Assembly (NCBI GenBank): GCA_002329645.1
Contig: DCTS01000105.1
Coordinates: 5,110 to 11,649 of the forward strand
Direction of reading: 5' to 3'
From: Lachnoclostridium sp. UBA1434
GTDB lineage: Bacteria > Bacillota > Clostridia > Lachnospirales > Lachnospiraceae
Length of the DNA stretch: 6,540 bases
Of the stretch, positions 5,574 through 6,540 are shown one piece after another. Numbering within the stretch: the first letter of the stretch is position 1; each line of letters begins with the position of its first letter. Under the pieces are notes generated by a model. It was given only the letters and a program-made list of their open reading frames with translations. It had not been told where the DNA came from and did no database searches. A program made the translations under genes and the position numbers.

Positions 5574-6540
5574 TGAAAAGCCCTGCTGCTGTTCATGTGA
5601 TAGCTGCTGCAGCACGAAATCCATCACACCGTATGATATTAATGATAAATGGGTAACGGGTGAAATTCTTACTCCTAAAGGCACAGTACCTGTGGTTTCA
5701 ACTAAGCTTCATTTCAAAGACACACTCGGAGCATGGAAGGTGCGCTGGGGTATAGGCAGGATGAAGTACAAGGTGAGTCCGGGGATTTATGCTATAGGCA
5801 GGCCTGATCATACATCTCCGGTGCTGGTAAGTGCGAACTACAAGCTGACATTTGATGTCTTAAGAAAAGAGTTATCAGACCTGGATTGCTGGATCATGAT
5901 ACTTGATACAAAGGGCATTAATGTCTGGTGTGCAGCCGGTAAAGGTACATTCGGAACCGATGAAATAATAAACCGTATATCGAAGACCGGGCTGTCTGAG
6001 ATAGTATCACACAGGAAATTGGTGCTGCCGCAGTTGAGTGCGCCCGGTGTAAGCGCCCATGAAGTGGCAAGACAAACCGGTTTTACCGTGATTTACGGAC
6101 CTGTGAGGGCTAAGGATATAAAGGCATTTCTCGATTCAAGCTATAAGGCCACGGAAGAAATGCGTACAGTAGAATTTTCAATACGGGACAGACTGGTTCT
6201 AACCCCGGTGGAGTTGGTGTCTGCCGCAAAGCCTTCATTGATGGTTTTCGGCATATTATTTTTGATAAACCTTTTCGCTGCCAGGCCTTTCGGGCTTGCT
6301 GATTTCATTGCCTATACGGGTGCTGTATTAGCCGGAACTGTCATAACACCCATACTTCTTCCCGTGGTTCCCGGCAGAGCTTTCTCGTGGAAGGGCTGGC
6401 TGCTGGGACTTTTGTGGACGTTGGGATTTATCTGGTTTAATGGCTGGTTTGCTCCCGGGTTTTTGCTTCTTGCCATAGGGTATTTGCTGGTCTTACCATC
6501 ATTGTCGGCATATTTGGCAATGAATTTCACAGGCTCGTCA
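5566..6540 (+). CDS. hgcA: HgcA, mercury-methylating corrinoid protein (C-terminus beyond window)
   Basis: 325 residues are visible and no stop is reached. HgcA transfers a methyl group from its corrinoid to Hg(II), forming methylmercury; HgcB, a ferredoxin, re-reduces the cofactor. The corrinoid-binding domain spans about 50-215 and contains the diagnostic cap helix GINVWCAAGKGTFGT (117-131). C122 corresponds to Cys93 of the Pseudodesulfovibrio ND132 protein, the lower axial cobalt ligand, which is Thr in the related acetyl-CoA pathway corrinoid protein. Other HgcA-typical stretches are RWGIGRMKYKVSPGIYAIG (60-78), ANYKLTFDVLR (90-100), LPQLSAPGVSAHEVAR, TVIYGPVRAKDI and RDRLVLTPVEL. Membrane helices follow at about 224-239, 246-268, 276-294 and 298-318, with a fifth expected beyond the edge. 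The N-terminus is Cys-rich (C7, C8, C9, C11, C14, C15). It overlaps arsR by 8 bp, and hgcB is expected next. Confidence 0.94.
   Translation, partial: MSNEKPCCCSCDSCCSTKSITPYDINDKWVTGEILTPKGTVPVVSTKLHFKDTLGAWKVRWGIGRMKYKVSPGIYAIGRPDHTSPVLVSANYKLTFDVLRKELSDLDCWIMILDTKGINVWCAAGKGTFGTDEIINRISKTGLSEIVSHRKLVLPQLSAPGVSAHEVARQTGFTVIYGPVRAKDIKAFLDSSYKATEEMRTVEFSIRDRLVLTPVELVSAAKPSLMVFGILFLINLFAARPFGLADFIAYTGAVLAGTVITPILLPVVPGRAFSWKGWLLGLLWTLGFIWFNGWFAPGFLLLAIGYLLVLPSLSAYLAMNFTGSS

Noticed and set aside
6312..6530. Minus-strand open frame opposite the HgcA membrane region
   Set aside because: It is the complement of a strongly conserved coding sequence, has no ribosome site and no recognisable protein features. 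The other minus-strand frames opposite marR, the ABC genes and arsR are rejected for the same reason.
5566..6540. Acetyl-CoA pathway corrinoid iron-sulfur protein large subunit instead of HgcA
   Set aside because: The cap helix has the HgcA Cys (C122) rather than Thr, and the C-terminal part is a multi-pass membrane domain that the soluble protein lacks.
5238..6540. Arsenic resistance or mer operon following the ArsR gene
   Set aside because: No arsenate reductase, ArsB/Acr3 pump, MerA or MerT features follow; the next gene is clearly HgcA.
1..6540. CRISPR array, tRNA, rRNA, riboswitch or insertion sequence
   Set aside because: No regularly spaced repeats, no tRNA-like cloverleaf or CCA end, no transposase sequence or terminal inverted repeats were seen on either strand.

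Overview
The window reads as chromosomal DNA of an anaerobic Gram-positive bacterium, most likely a clostridial Firmicute. Supporting signs are a moderate, AT-leaning base composition, strong AAGGA/GGTG-type ribosome binding sites, sigma-A style TTGACA/TATAAT promoters, and Firmicute-like MarR, ArsR and heterodimeric ABC exporter proteins. All supported genes lie on the + strand. The species cannot be named from the sequence alone.

The left part (1-754) looks eroded. It holds the last 33 codons of an unidentified gene, a DUF3788-family gene that has lost its N-terminal part and start signals, and the first ~75 codons of an aminoglycoside-phosphotransferase-like kinase gene that is cut off abruptly. 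The cut falls right where a consensus promoter (719-747) begins, followed by a palindromic candidate operator (755-766).

The middle part (719-5045) is a drug-efflux type operon: a MarR-family regulator followed by two ABC half-transporters that overlap by one base (TAATG). The two ATPase domains are complementary. The first has Asp and Gln in place of the catalytic Glu and switch His but a good VSGGQ signature. The second has Glu and His but an LSQGE signature. This is the pattern of heterodimeric exporters with one degenerate and one active ATP site (TM287/288, BmrC/BmrD type).

The right part (5174-6540) is the most notable. A perfect consensus promoter (TTGACA, 17 bp, TATAAT) drives a Cys-rich ArsR/SmtB-family sensor whose stop codon overlaps the start of a gene running off the window end. 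That gene encodes HgcA, the corrinoid methyltransferase of microbial mercury methylation. It carries the diagnostic cap-helix motif NVWCAAGK with its Cys at residue 122, followed by a multi-pass membrane domain. Its ferredoxin partner hgcB is expected just beyond the window. The layout suggests that HgcA production is controlled by a thiol/metal(loid)-responsive repressor co-transcribed with it. A functional link between the upstream exporter operon and hgcA is only a possibility.
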